From assembly GCA_963853835.1 (NCBI GenBank), contig OY970824.1:45032227-45096226 (forward strand): 64,000 nt of DNA. Direction: 5' to 3'. The notes beneath the pieces are model-generated. The model did not search any database, was not told where the DNA came from, and saw only the letters and a program-made list of their open reading frames with translations. This document shows, one piece after another, positions 21,708 to 33,628 of the stretch. The number at the start of each line of letters is the position of its first letter. Within the stretch, counting starts at the first letter, position 1. The translations under genes and the position numbers were made by a program. Source of the DNA: Calendula officinalis. Its lineage: Eukaryota; Streptophyta; Magnoliopsida; Asterales; Asteraceae.

Positions 21708-24056
21708 CATTAAACTAGTTTAGTTTAATTGGTCAAAAGGCTTCTTTCCCTAACCCTAGTAATTTCGAAATATGGTAGAACCCTAGGATCAAGAATGTCA
21801 AAATTTTTGGTCAAAAGGATTCTTTCCTTTTTACTTTGATCTTCAAAATCTAGGACCAAGTATGTTAAACTAGTTTTTAGTTTAATTGGTCAAAAAGGGA
21901 TCCTTTCCTTTTCTCCCAAGATTTCGTGAATCATGGAGGAGACTTGGACACCAAGTTTGATTAAACTAGTTTAGTTTAATTGGTGGAAAAGTTTCCTACG
22001 CTTAAGGAAATTTTTGAAACCCTAGAATTAACCTAGGACCAAGAACATTAAACTAGTTTAGTTTAATTGGTTAATAGGATTAACCAAGAACATAATCTAG
22101 AACCTAGAAAATTAAACAAGTTTATGTTTAATGAGGTTTAATTATTGTTTTAGTAAATTTATTAAAACTAGTTATTTAAACCTAGAAATCTAGATAAAGT
22201 TTTATTGTGTACAAGGTTTAATTAATAAGTTTAAATAAATTTATTAAAGTTATAATCAATCCTAGAATTTAAACAAAGTTTAATAATTGTTTAGATAGGA
22301 TTGATTATGATTAATCTTTAACTAAAAGATGTTTTTGATCAAGAAAGTTAAAACCTAGTTTTAATTGATCAAGAACAAGATTAGGGTTTGATTAATTAAA
22401 ATTAATAAAGGATTAAAAGGAAGTGTTAATTTTTAAGTTTTAAAATTAACAAGATGTATTTATATCAATATATATTTTTCGAGATATTTAAATATTTAAA
22501 AGAAAATGCATTTTTAAAGGATAAAATAGTTTATACGTATTTTAATTAGATCAAGTTAAAATACATATGTATAAATTAGGTGTAATATTCTTATTAGAAT
22601 ATTATAAGTTTTTAAGGTAATAAAATTATATATATTAAATACAAGATTAAATGGAACATTAAATAATATGTTAATTTGATCATGTAGTTATAATATTAAA
22701 ATAACTAGAATTTGTATTAAGTTATAATTAAACTAGAAATGTACAAAGTTGTAAACAACTAGAAATTGTACAAAGTAAGGTTTTATTATAATTAGATAAT
22801 AATACAAAAGTTATAAATATCGTAATTAGATTGTATAAAGTTACAAGTAATTTATAACTAGTTAATTATACAAGTATATTACGAGTTACGTAAAATACTA
22901 GATTAATGATCAAGGGTTAAATAACAAGAGAATTTTAGAACCTATATTTAATTAGTCTAAGTTAAATATAAGAATGGTTTAAAACAAACTAAGATTATTA
23001 TATATAGCTTATATATAATAAGTTTATTAGTATTCACCAAGTACAAACTAGTGATTGTGTTTACTCAAGTTCCATCATGGTTGTTGGAATTACTGGGAGC
23101 TACACAAGAAAGTCACAAAGTTTATAAATGTGTCCCTAGGACATATTTTGGAGAATCTAATAAGTAAATGTTTAATTTTATTATTAAACAAAGAAAAACT
23201 AATTATGTTAAATTAGAGTTATGACTTGTGTTCGTAAGTCATAAAGAATTAAAATCTCTATTTAAAAGTTTAACATAAGGTTTGAAGTTTTTCAAGTAAA
23301 TAAAACAAGTATGTTTTATTAAGATAAGGTTTTTCACAAAACCTATTAATATTTTTTGTACACCTCGTCTTTAGGTATACAAAGTAAAATCGAACAAATT
23401 TAAAACTTAAAGTTTTAAAAGATATTTAGAAAGGCGTCTTGTGGAATTCTTGAATAACACAAGTCGCACATTTTAAATAAAGATTAAATTGGAATAAGGT
23501 TTAAGTTTAGTTTAAGACTTAAACAAACCCAAGAAAATCTTAGATCAAAGTACTATCCACCTAATGGAACACCTCACTTGTTCAACGATATTCATATTGT
23601 AAGGATAAAGAACCTTAGATATGTATTCAAATCATTGCGAGTGTTAGGGTGCATAAGGTTCTGTGATAACCGGGAGTCCCGACGCAGAACATCGCACTGT
23701 CTTAGATGGTCTGATCTACTTTGGTGATAATCGGGAGTCCCGGCCCAAAAAGTACTTGAGTAGAATAAACATACTAGACTTTATTGCAACTTGGAAATGT
23801 GCAATTAAATTGTGCAAGGTTGTAGTAAGTTAAAATTCTATAGATTCTACGACCCCTAGGAATCGTATCAAGTCTTGGTACGATTGGTAAGGATGTTACC
23901 TACCAGAAATAGCATGTCTCGTCGGGAAGTGCCCAAACCTTGCGGCGAGAATGTGATATATGGATCCTAGGGCTAAAATATTAATTATGGGTTTATAATA
24001 TATTTTAGAGATGTTTGTTGATGATTACTTATTAAACTGGGTTTGATTTGTAGACG
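21708..24056 (+). other. B1 leader, structured noncoding
   Basis: Together with 20371-20593 this is the untranslated leader. It contains repeated modules of the type ACCAAG...TTAAACnA...TnGTTTAA-TTGGT (20495-22130), two GGGAGTCCC hairpins (23658-23760) and the pre-gag stem-loop (23918-23949). No coding frame was recognised. Confidence 0.7.
23918..23949 (+). other. Pre-gag covarying stem-loop, B1 copy
   Basis: CTCGTCG (23918-23924) pairs with CGGCGAG (23943-23949) around a loop containing GCCCAAACCTT. It is flanked by AAATAGC upstream and ATATGGATCCTAG downstream. The same architecture with different stems precedes gag in A2 and D. Confidence 0.65.
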
Positions 24057-24761
24057 GCAGCAACAACCAAAACGACACGTACCAATAATCTCTCACTACG
24101 CTTGTTTCTAGAAAAGGACAAATTGACTGGGTCAAAGTTTCTCAATTGGAAGCGTGATCTTCGGATTATGCTTAGGCATGAGAGAAAAGTAATGTCCTAG
24201 AAAGAGCAATACTAATTGACCTTGCCACGAATGCTAGAGAAAAACCAAGACAAGCATATTACACTTGTAGAGTGTTCAACTCTTGCAAGATGGTTAAGTG
24301 ATCATCGGTGAGTGCTCACGTCATGAAAATGAAAGAGCACATGGATCATGTTGAATGACTAGGACACCCAATACCGTTGCAGTTAGCAACAGAAATGATA
24401 CTCAATTCATTGTCAGATGACTATAAGCCTTATGTAGTCAACTACAACATGCATAACATGGAGCAATCCATTGATGAGCTACATTCCATGCTCAAGACTA
24501 ATGAGTTGAGTTTGGGGACCAAGTTTAAGAATGATCCCGTAGTAACTGATGATGGTAGTGAAAAAGAGAAAGAGGCGCAGTGGAAAGGGAAATGGTAAAA
24601 CCGATCTCAGCCAAAACGTGCCCTACGGTAATAGAGTCAAACAAAAGGTCAAGAAGGTAAAGCCAAACAAGACAAGGACCGAGAAACGGTGTCTTGGTTG
24701 TGGCGAGGGTCAAAGGGTAGGAGGTCATGCTTGCTACTCAGTTGACTTGACCAACTTCTAG
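24057..24761 (+). pseudogene. B1 gag, broken
   Basis: This is homologous to B2 gag (47999-48707) and B3 gag (33629-34633 minus). The start codon corresponding to the other copies is ACG instead of ATG, right after a TTTGTAG that could be a splice acceptor. A base is lost near 24190, and further frame changes occur near 24360 and 24549. Recognisable pieces include LRLFLEKD near the start, ILNSLSDDYKPYVVNYNMHN and IDELHSMLKTNELSLGTK. A stretch of roughly 55 codons present in B3 is deleted, as in B2. The C-terminal CCHC knuckle is degenerate (CLGCGEGQRVGG). The gene family encodes a capsid/nucleocapsid protein that packages element RNA; this copy cannot. Confidence 0.85.
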
Positions 24762-27268
24762 ATAATCCTTTTCCTACTTGTAAAAGTTATTACGAGTAAC
24801 TCAACTTTAGTAATCGTTTTATTGCATGAGATGATGGAAAGTGAGATGGACTAACATGAGATAATGATCCCACAAGCACCACGTTTTAATTCAGTATTTT
24901 TTCGTATGAATTCAGTAAAACAATTTTCGTTTGTAAGTTGTTTTGAACAAAATTACATTTTCTATTTTTATGATTGGTGTTTTAAGTTTATCGTTGAATC
25001 CATGGTTGAATTATATTGTGTGTGCATATGTGTTGATTATACTAGTCAAGTTTTATGACTAGATTATAAAGTCAAGTATTGACTTAATAATGATCTCATT
25101 GTTTATATTTGTTTGATTGTTGTGTGAATATCGTAGAAGCTCAAACTACTTAGATGCTAGTAATTAGAAAGTTTTTTTAATGAAAGTATTTAAGAGTTTT
25201 TATGGAAAGCATAAAGTTCAAGGTACATTGAACTTATTTAAAACATCTTAAGTAATGGTTACTTATGATAGTAAGTTTTAAAGTATTAGTGTTAATATAG
25301 TATGATTATATTGGATATAATCAAGATAGACTTTAAAGAGTATTATTACAAGTCTTTCATACTTGTGATAAAGAAATTTAAAGAAGTCATAATTCCCTAA
25401 TAGAAATAATTGGATATTCGTATAATCCAAGGAAAATGACTTAGAAATTAAATGAACTCTTGAAAGGGACAAACTATATTAAAGAATTTAAGAATTAAAA
25501 GGTATTATTGCAAGTCTTTTATACTTGTAATAGATACAACATTTGATCAAGTCATAATTCCCCAATAGGAATAATGGATATTTGAGAAATCCAAGAAATG
25601 ACTTTGGCATTAAATGAGAGTCTTAAGAGATACTAATACACTTAAGAATTGGAAGTATCGTTTCAAGTGTCTTATACTTGTTAGATACAGTAATCAATGA
25701 AAGTCATGATCCCCTTCAAAGGAATGTTGGACATTCGCAAATCCAAAGTATGACTTTGATAATTGATTAATTCTTAAAGGGTTAAACTATAAGTTTTGAG
25801 TAGGTCAAAAGTAGTAGTTTAAGTGATGCTTATTTCCATAAAATTTAGTGGGAGCTATGACTAACATATTCATTAGAGGTACTAATGAATATAGTAAGTT
25901 AGTTAGGATATTAACAAGATATTACCAAGTCGTTAGTTAAAGAGTTAAGAGAAATGATAAATGATCGTTGATTAGATTATTGCAAGTCTAATAGCGTGGT
26001 CACAAGTCTTGTGATTAATTATTGCAAATCTAATAGGATATTCACACTCCAGTGAATAAGTTAATCATTTAAGGAAATTTCTTTAACTAGTAATGATATA
26101 TCTACAAATCAAGTGACTAAAAGAGGCTTTAGTTACAAGGCGAATTTTATGAATTCAAGAAACTAAGGAGTTACTTTCCAATCCTCATATGTTTGCCGAA
26201 TTGCATAAAAGGGCAAGACTATAATATGTCTTGAATGTTGCAAGAACAAAATCTAGCAAAGGCAAAAGAAATAGTATTTTTCAAATACTCTTCTTATGTC
26301 TTTAGTTTAATAGAAATGACTAGTTCAGTGATAAGTTTACAATTAAGGTTGTAAAAGTCATTAAGTAAATCAACACGAACAAAAAGGAATAAGTAATGAT
26401 TCAGTAATAATTATGTATGTATGTCCAGTGAGGAATAATACATGAGTTAGCATCATTATTATTCAGACTTTGTATGTTTTAAAAAATCCATGAATAAAAG
26501 TTACTTTATTCAAAAAGATATAATCCGTGACTACTCATCTTGGTGGGAACCTTGATGAGACGTTAACGTCATCGCGATATTTGGTAGTAGATTCGAAGTT
26601 CTTCGAAGATAGACAAGTTTTTGTGTAAACCAAATATCGGGGATATTCTATTGAAGCTCAACGAATATTGGATTGACCACCGTGATAATACTTCGTGGTT
26701 GAAAAGTTCAAAAGTATTATTCACTAGGATTGTCCTTAAGCCTGAGGTATTTGGTTTGGGATACAATGACTAATGTACTTTGGTTCGTCTTAGAAAAGCC
26801 TGAAACATGGTTATCATACGAGGCCTTACAGGGTACAGAGGGAGTTGTATTTTGAATCGAAATATAACAAGATGTTAATTGCACCTCCTTTTTAGGAGAG
26901 ATATTTATGGGTCCCTTGACATGATGATAAACTGACAATGCACGGCCGTGCTCAACGAACTGATCTGTTCTTTGTCGTTATCACACAGTTTTAAATCAAG
27001 AGGTCAACAAATGATTTCGAGTACAGGAGTTGATAATTTCTACCATGCTCGTATTCGTTATCACAAATATCGTGATGCAAGGGCTAAACCTAACAACGTT
27101 GCCCAAGAAGTAGAGACAGAGTGTTCTTTACTAGGAGACGCTATTAAAGAGTTTTTTTTGAAACTATACCTGGGTTACATAAGCTGTTTTTTTGGGGTTG
27201 GTTACCTACATGCGTATCTAGAAGGCCACTATAGCTCGTGTCATCAAGCTAAGGTTACGAACTTGCAC
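24762..27268 (+). other. B1 post-gag region: no pol, dense inverted repeats
   Basis: The region where pol would lie contains none of the protease, integrase or RT motifs. Instead there are three tandem units of about 150-165 bp (about 25330-25790). Each has arms AAGTCAT/ATGACTT enclosing smaller hairpins. Further short hairpins follow (26040-26057 and beyond), and the GGCC palindrome lies at 26940-26951. Confidence 0.7.
26940..26951 (+). other. GGCC-loop palindrome, B1 copy
   Basis: GCAC-GGCC-GTGC is a perfect palindrome. B2 and D have GCAT-GGCC-ATGC at the same relative place. Confidence 0.65.
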
Positions 27269-27279
27269 AAGTGGGAGTC
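27269..27279 (+). other. Polypurine tract of B1
   Basis: AAGTGGGAGTC directly precedes the TG of the 3' LTR. Confidence 0.85.
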
Positions 27280-28402
27280 TGATGGATTTATGTGCACAGT
27301 TAGTCAACCTATGGTGATACATCCATGCCTACGAAACACTTAAGGGTCACACCGGTGAGTGCATGTAATACGAGTAAGATATGTAATGATACGTGGAAGA
27401 GGAATGATTCATAATAGTCATTTATGAATCAAGTTAAGTATTAAGTTATGTTCAACTTATTACTAGATTAGTTTATCTAACTAATTAATACAAGTATTTG
27501 TACATTTACTAGTTAAGTAAATATACAATGTGTTAATTGTAGATTATCCATAATATGATTTAACGCAATTAAATCATATGGTAATTGGATAATATTATTG
27601 TTGAAATTAAATAAAGTTTATTATATAATTAATTATTAAAAGTATAAAATACAAAGTATATATTTCGTATATTTTTACACGAAATATATAAGTGTATAAT
27701 ACTAGACATTTGATAATTAAGTGGGACAATAATAAACTAGTTAAACTATAAGGGTTTAAAGAGTAAAAGGATAAGTTTAATTAAGTATTAATATTAATTA
27801 AACTAGAAGAGCCCTAAGTGAAAGTCCTTCTGTTATAAATAGAAGGCTTGGGGTTCCCTTATTCCTTGATCACAATTGCCGAAACCCTAGCCCCCTTGGT
27901 TCCTCCCATTCGGCCGAATAGAGCAAGACACCAAGTCTTGGTGTTTCTTCATTCGTTCTGCGTGTTCTTCAAGTCTTGAAGATCAAGATCGTTACAAGTG
28001 ATCAACTAGAAGGTCGCTCGTCGTGTTCATCATCAGTGGCCTTTCTTAAGCAAACATTAAGGTATGTTTTGGGAAACCCTTTTCCCCTTCTTCTCCTCTT
28101 GTTCGAAGTCGACACCAAGAACCCTACGGTTCTTTGTGGCCGTCGAGATACACACAAGTGTGTGTGTGTGTGTGTTCGAGTTTTTCGTACAAGGTTTCTT
28201 TCTTTTTAATCTAGTTTAGATTTCCAACATCCCAATCCTTTAGGGTTTAAGGATTAAGTTTAGTCTCAGTTCCGCTTCTAGGGATTAAACTAGCTAGTTG
28301 GTTTAACCGGCAAGAACAAGTTCATGTTCTTGTCAGTATGGTTTGAACCAAGCATACTAGGGGTTGACCCAAGTGGTCAATCAGTTATAATGAAACCTTT
28401 CA
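27280..28402 (+). repeat. 3' LTR of B1 (1123 bp)
   Basis: It starts TGATGGATTTATGTGCACAG and ends AAACCTTTCA. It is followed by the target duplication AACAT. Confidence 0.93.
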
Positions 28403-29266
28403 AACATTGCTACTACTTTACTATGACTGTACAACATTTACATTTTCATTATCGCGTTGGCATGACAAATAATTATTATACCGGACTGAGGTTGCCAGCA
28501 ATCATTAACTAGTGGATCTAGACCATGGTTATGCAGATAGTACTATTGGCTGACACTCATCCTCCCAACATTATTTGATCACTACTTGGTTATCCAAGAC
28601 ATCTTTCGGGAGTGTATATCCATAAAAGAACGATAACATACTGGAGTTGAAGTGTTGATTATGGACTTAGGGGTTGGTATATTAACTCAATGGACTAGCT
28701 ACCTGTTGGGGATAACAGTCATGCGATGTCAAACAAAACAACTTATTCAACACTTTTTCATAAACAAAAACTAGTAATTGTAGATCTTCTACAATTACAC
28801 TACATATTCATACTTATTTCTAACGACATATTGGTGTTGAACTTATACTTTTTCAGTCATAAAACTATTTTCATAACAATCATTTTGGGTAGCAAACACA
28901 ATACTTTACTATAAACAATAACCCCGTGGATTCACTCAACATTATTTGTTGACCCTTTTACTTTATGTTTTTCAGGTGATATAGGTGCACTGTGAGACTG
29001 GAGGATATGAGCAAGTGGATTGTCGTGAGCCATGAATAAAACATTAAGTTTACATACAATCATTCCATTTTCAAACAATTTCTATTTTAGGAAACTGCTA
29101 TTTTTGGAAACTTTCCATTTTTAGGAAGTTAAACTATTTTCATTTGTTATTTGCGTGGTTGTTTGTTTACGTAATTTTTGCTATATTTTCATGAACGTTA
29201 CACCTCCGTTCTTCCGCAAAACATTTTAAATGAAGTAAAACTCATTTTTGGCGGGGTGTGATAGAT

Positions 29267-29280
29267 TGGTATCAGAGCTT
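29267..29280 (+). other. Primer-binding site of gypsy element C
   Basis: TGGTATCAGAGCTT follows the end of the C 5' LTR by three bases. It is complementary to initiator tRNA-Met. Confidence 0.8.
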
Positions 29281-29518
29281 AAGTTATAGTGAATTAGCAA
29301 GCCTAGTCTATAACTACAAAAGATTTTTGGACAAAACAAAACTTTTTACAAAACAAAAATATTCATGGCGCGCTGAGTCTCATACCCTGAAGTTTCATTG
29401 TTCTTAGATTAGAACAATTGCCCTAGTTAGTATTGCCTTAGAATAGCATTTGTAAGTATTACGTCAGAGAGCCCAAAATCTTTATAATCTAATAATGTTA
29501 TACTTCGCGATAAACATA

Positions 29519-29959
29519 ATGTCTTCATCGAGTGTTATTGATGTTTCGTCCGACTCCGAGTATGACAGTGATCGAGGTACTGATGTGCCAGTAGTCCCAG
29601 CGCCAGTTGCCCCTGTGCCAGTGGTGGTATAACCTCCTGTTGTCCCATGGCATCGTCGCCCAAGAAGACGTCCTATTCCTGTTATCCCTAATGGTCCTCC
29701 GACACCAGCGCGTGGTCAGCGTCCTATTCTCTTTCGTATACGTGAGGGTGGTATGATTTTCCTATGTTCGCCTGCAAAACCGAAGCGTGATATAACCCCA
29801 AGAACTCCACGACGTCGAGAACCAGAACCAGAACCAGAGGTGATATCAGAATCAGAGCCTGAGGAAGACTCTGAACCGGAAGAAGAATCGAAACCAGAGG
29901 AAGAACCAAAGGAAGAATTAGAGCCTGAGGAAGACTCTGAGCCAGAAGAGGATGATTAG
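29519..29959 (+). pseudogene. Acidic extra ORF upstream of gag in element C
   Basis: The 146-codon frame opens at an ATG at 29519 and ends at TAG 29957-29959. It has one internal TAA at 29630-29632. The N-terminus is Ser/Asp-rich (MSSSSVIDVSSDSEYDSD) and the middle is Pro/Arg-rich. The C-terminus is a Glu/Pro-rich acidic tail built from repeats of the type SEPEEDSEPEE. There is no zinc knuckle or capsid motif. It lies about 240 bp after the PBS and upstream of a separate gag. Some plant gypsy lineages (for example Tat/Ogre) carry an extra ORF before gag, but I cannot assign this one to a family. Confidence 0.6.
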
Positions 29960-30071
29960 TCATCTACATTTCGTCTATATTTGTTTTCCTACTAGTATAT
30001 GTTTTATGTTTTGCTACTATTAAAAGTTAGTTTTAAAATTAGTATTTTCTTTACCTAGTATTGGCGGGATG

Positions 30072-30950
30072 TGAAGGGTTTCAATAAACTGATTGACCAC
30101 TTGGATCAACCTCCTAGTATGCTTGGTTCGACCATACTGACAAGAACATGACTCTTGTCAGTTAAACCAACTAGCTGATTTAATCACTAACGCGGAACTG
30201 AGATTAAACCTAATCCTTAAACCCTAAAGGATTGGGATCTTGGAAATCTAGACTTGATTAACAAGAAAGAAACCTTGTACGAAAAACTCGAACACACACT
30301 TGTGTGTATTTCGACGGCCGACCAAGAACCCTAGGGTTCTTGGTGGTCGAATTCGAACAATAGGAGAAGGAGGAAAAAGCTTTCCAAAACATGCCTTAAT
30401 CTTGCTTAACTTAGTCCACTGATGATGAACACAACGAGCGACCTTCTAGTTGATCCTTGTAATGATCTTGATCTTCAAGAACTATGAAGAACACGAAGAA
30501 CGAAGAACACCAAAGTTGGTGTTGCTCTTGTTCTCGGCCGAAACAAGGAGATGGAGGGCTAGGGTTCTTTTGTGGAGTGTAAGCAAGGGAATGATTAGGT
30601 TTAAATGAAACCTTAAGCCTTCTCTATATAATAGAATAAGTTTCATTTAAGTCCTCCTAGTTTAATTAAGATTAATATCTTAATTAAACTTATCCTCTTA
30701 CACTTTAAACCCTTGTACTTTATCTAGTTATTAGTGTTGCACTTAAGTATTAAATGTCTAGTATTTATACACTTAATATATTTCGTGTATATATACGAAA
30801 TATATACTTTGTATTAATACTTCTATATAATATTTCGTGTATATTTCGTGTATATCTCGTATTACATGCACTCACCGGTGTGACCCTTAAGTGTTTCGCA
30901 GGCATGGATGTATCATCATAGGTTGACTAACTATGCACATAAATCCTTCA
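30072..30950 (-). repeat. Family B LTR, detached (879 bp, internally deleted)
   Basis: This is an antisense LTR starting TGAAGGGTTTCA and ending AAATCCTTCA (plus strand). It is flanked on both sides by GGATG (30067-30071 and 30951-30955). About 240 bp are missing near 30820-30870 relative to 37248-38385. The same GGATG also flanks the right LTR of B3, which indicates that one insertion was rearranged. Confidence 0.88.
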
Positions 30951-31584
30951 GGATGTGCCATACTTTTCAAAACTATTACCTATTAGGAATGTGTTTAATA
31001 AAAGTGATATTTTAGTACAAGCTTATTATTTCTAATTGTTTTTTTACCATACGTCTATAATACGTATACTACTACGAAATACGTCTATAGTACGTCTACT
31101 ACTACTACGTCTATTGTTTATATATATTCTTTGATTCTTTATTTTTATGTCCCTTCCTTAATAAAACACCTACCTCTTTTTCTTAAATCGTTGTATTGGA
31201 TCTTATTTCTTGTATCAGCAAATGATCAATGGCTAGAGGAGGAAATCAAGAAACTGTTGAACTCTGGTGGAACGCTGAATCGCTGAAGCGATTGCTCAAC
31301 TGAATGTAGCAAGAGGAAATGACGGTGGTGCTGCTAACAATGGAAACAACAATGGTATAATATTCGACTCCACAATAAAATTCATATAACTTCATTTTGT
31401 TCTAACCTTACTTTCATTTCATTTTCCTTTTATTGTCTAAACTTCAGATCCCAATGCTAATCGTCAAGGTCAATCGTTCAAGACCTTTACTTCTTGTCAT
31501 CTTCCAACCTATTATGGATCTGAAGGAGCCATTGCTATCATCCACTGGACTGGGAAGGTGGAATCTATTTTCAGTATTATCCAA
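30951..31584 (+). mobile_element. Element C segment, copy 1 (pre-gag and 5' gag)
   Basis: The sequence starts with the target duplication GGATG and runs collinear with 38386-39020. At 31582-31584 (CAA) it jumps abruptly into the antisense 3' interior of a B element. A CAA microhomology marks the junction. Confidence 0.85.
31229..31584 (+). pseudogene. Gypsy gag 5' part, copy 1, truncated
   Basis: It starts ATG-GCT-AGA-GGA, as in the better copy at 38678. A base is lost in the first 30 codons. The candidate intron at 31355-31447 (GT...CTTCAG, 93 bp) is present. The second exon reads QSFKTFTSC before ending at the junction with B3. Homologous gag proteins form Ty3/gypsy capsids. Confidence 0.75.
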
Positions 31585-33600
31585 AGGACCTATAAATATC
31601 TCTCCTAAAAAGGAGGTGCAATTACCATCTTGTTATATTTCGATTTAAGATATAATTTCCTTTGTACCCAGTAAAGCCTCGTATGACAACCATGTTTCAG
31701 AATTGTCTAAGACGAACCAAAGTACATTAGTCATTGTATCCTAAACCAAATACCTCAGGCTTAAGTACAATCCTAGTGAATAATACTTTTGAACTTTTCA
31801 ACCACGAAGTATTATTACGGTGGTCAATCCAATATTCGTCGAGCTCCAACAAAATATCACCGATATTTGGTTTACACAAAACATGTGTAGCTATCTTCGA
31901 AGAACTTCGAATCTACCACCAAATACCGCGATGACGTTAACATCCCATCAAGGTTCCCACCAAGACGAGTAGTCACGAATTTATATCTTTTTGAATAAAG
32001 AGACTTTTATTCATGGATGTTGTAAAACATCAAAGTCTGAATAACAATGATACTAACTCATGTATTATTCCTCACTGGACATAGATACTGAATTATTACT
32101 AGATCATTACTTATTTTTTACGTTTGTGTTGATTGCTAAATGACTCTTTAATTGTAACTTTTATCACTAATTACAATTAGTCATTTATATTAAACTAAAG
32201 ACATAAGACGAGTATTTTAAGAATACTATTACTTTTGTCTTTGCTAGATATTGTTCATGCAAGATTTAGAACATATTCTAGTCTTTCCCTTTTTATATGA
32301 TTCGGTAAACGTAGGAGGATTGGAAAATTACTCATTTAGTTTCTTGAATCTATATAACTTGCCTTGTAACTAAATCTCTTTTAGCTACTTGATTTGTAGA
32401 AATTCTTACTAGTTAAAGAAATTTCCTTAAATGATTAACTTGTTCACTGGAGTGTGAACATCCTATTAGATATGCAATAATTAATCACAAGACTTGTGAA
32501 CACGCTATTAGGTTTGCAATAATCTAATCAATGATTATTTATTTCTCTTAACTCTTTGTCTAACGACTTGGTAATTCCTTGTTGTTAATGTCCTAACTAA
32601 CTTTACTATATTCATTAGTGCCTCTAATGAATACGTTAGTCATAGCTCCCACTAAATTTTATGGAAATTAGCATTACTTAAACTACTACTTTTGACCTAG
32701 TCAAAACTTATAGTTTAACCCTTTAAGAATTAATCAATTATCAAAGTCATTCTTTGGATTTGCGAATATCCAACATTCCTGATAAGGGAATCATAACTTT
32801 CATTGATTAATGTATCTAATAAGTATGAGACACTTGAAACGATACTTCCAATTCTTAAGTGTATTAGTATCTTTTAAGAATCTTATTTAATGCCAAAGTA
32901 ATTTCTTGGATTTCTCAAATATCCATTATTCCTATTAGGGAATTATGACTTGATTAAATAATGTATTAATTACAAGTATAAAAGACTTGCAATAATACCT
33001 TTTAATTCTTAAATACTTTAATATAGTTTGTTCCTTTAAAGAGTTCATTTAATGTCTAAGTCATTTTGCTTGGATTTTACGAATATCCAATTATTCCTAT
33101 TAGGGAATTATGACTTCATTAAATTTCTTCATTACAAGTATAAAAGACTTGTAATAATACTCTTTAAAGTCTACCTTGACTATATCCAATATAATCATAC
33201 TATATTAATACTAATATTTAAAATGTACTATCATAAGTGATTTAATACTTAAGATGTTTTAACTAGGTTCAATAACTTTTGAACCTTATGCTTCCATAAA
33301 ATCTCTTAAATACTTTAGAAGAAACTTCTAATTTCTAGTATTTAAGTATTTGAGCTATCTAAGACATTACTCATACAACAATCAAACAAGTATATAACAT
33401 GAAATATAAAGTAAATCAAAAACTTGACTTACAATCTAGTCATAAACCTCGACTAGTGTAACTGTCACACATGCACACATAACATAGTATAATTCAACCA
33501 TGGATTCTTATTAAACCCAAAGAAAAACTTGTTTTAACATAAAATAAAAATTATCCAACAAAAAATGAAATTGTTTTACTGAATCCATAAAATACTGAAT
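31585..33600 (-). other. B3 post-gag region, dense inverted repeats
   Basis: No pol motifs were found. The same hairpin units as in B1 and B2 are present on the minus strand. One arm pair reads GTTCAC/GTGAAC (32442-32459) where B1 and B2 have ATTCAC/GTGAAT. Confidence 0.7.
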
Positions 33601-33628
33601 TATAAAAATCTTGGTGCTCGTGAGATCA

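Larger units (their letters stand above)
19244..28402 (+). mobile_element. TR-GAG-like family B element B1 (9159 bp), complete
   Basis: It has LTRs at 19244-20357 and 27280-28402 and perfect target duplications AACAT at 19239-19243 and 28403-28407. The PBS is iMet-type and the polypurine tract is AAGTGGGAGTC. The only coding remnant is gag (24057-24761). No protease, integrase or RT was found between gag and the polypurine tract, so this is a non-autonomous, gag-only (TR-GAG-type) element. A solo LTR of the same family is inserted in its leader. Confidence 0.93.
17378..29263 (+). repeat. 5' LTR of Ty3/gypsy element C, split by B1
   Basis: The proposed LTR starts TGTGACAACTTG at 17378 and ends GGTGTGATA at 29263, three bases before an iMet-type PBS. 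Removing B1 and one target duplication leaves about 2.7 kb, long but plausible for plant gypsy families. A TATA box (ACCTATAAATACAAC) lies near 17847-17861. The left edge is inferred from the TGTGACA terminus and lacks a confirmed partner LTR. Confidence 0.6.
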
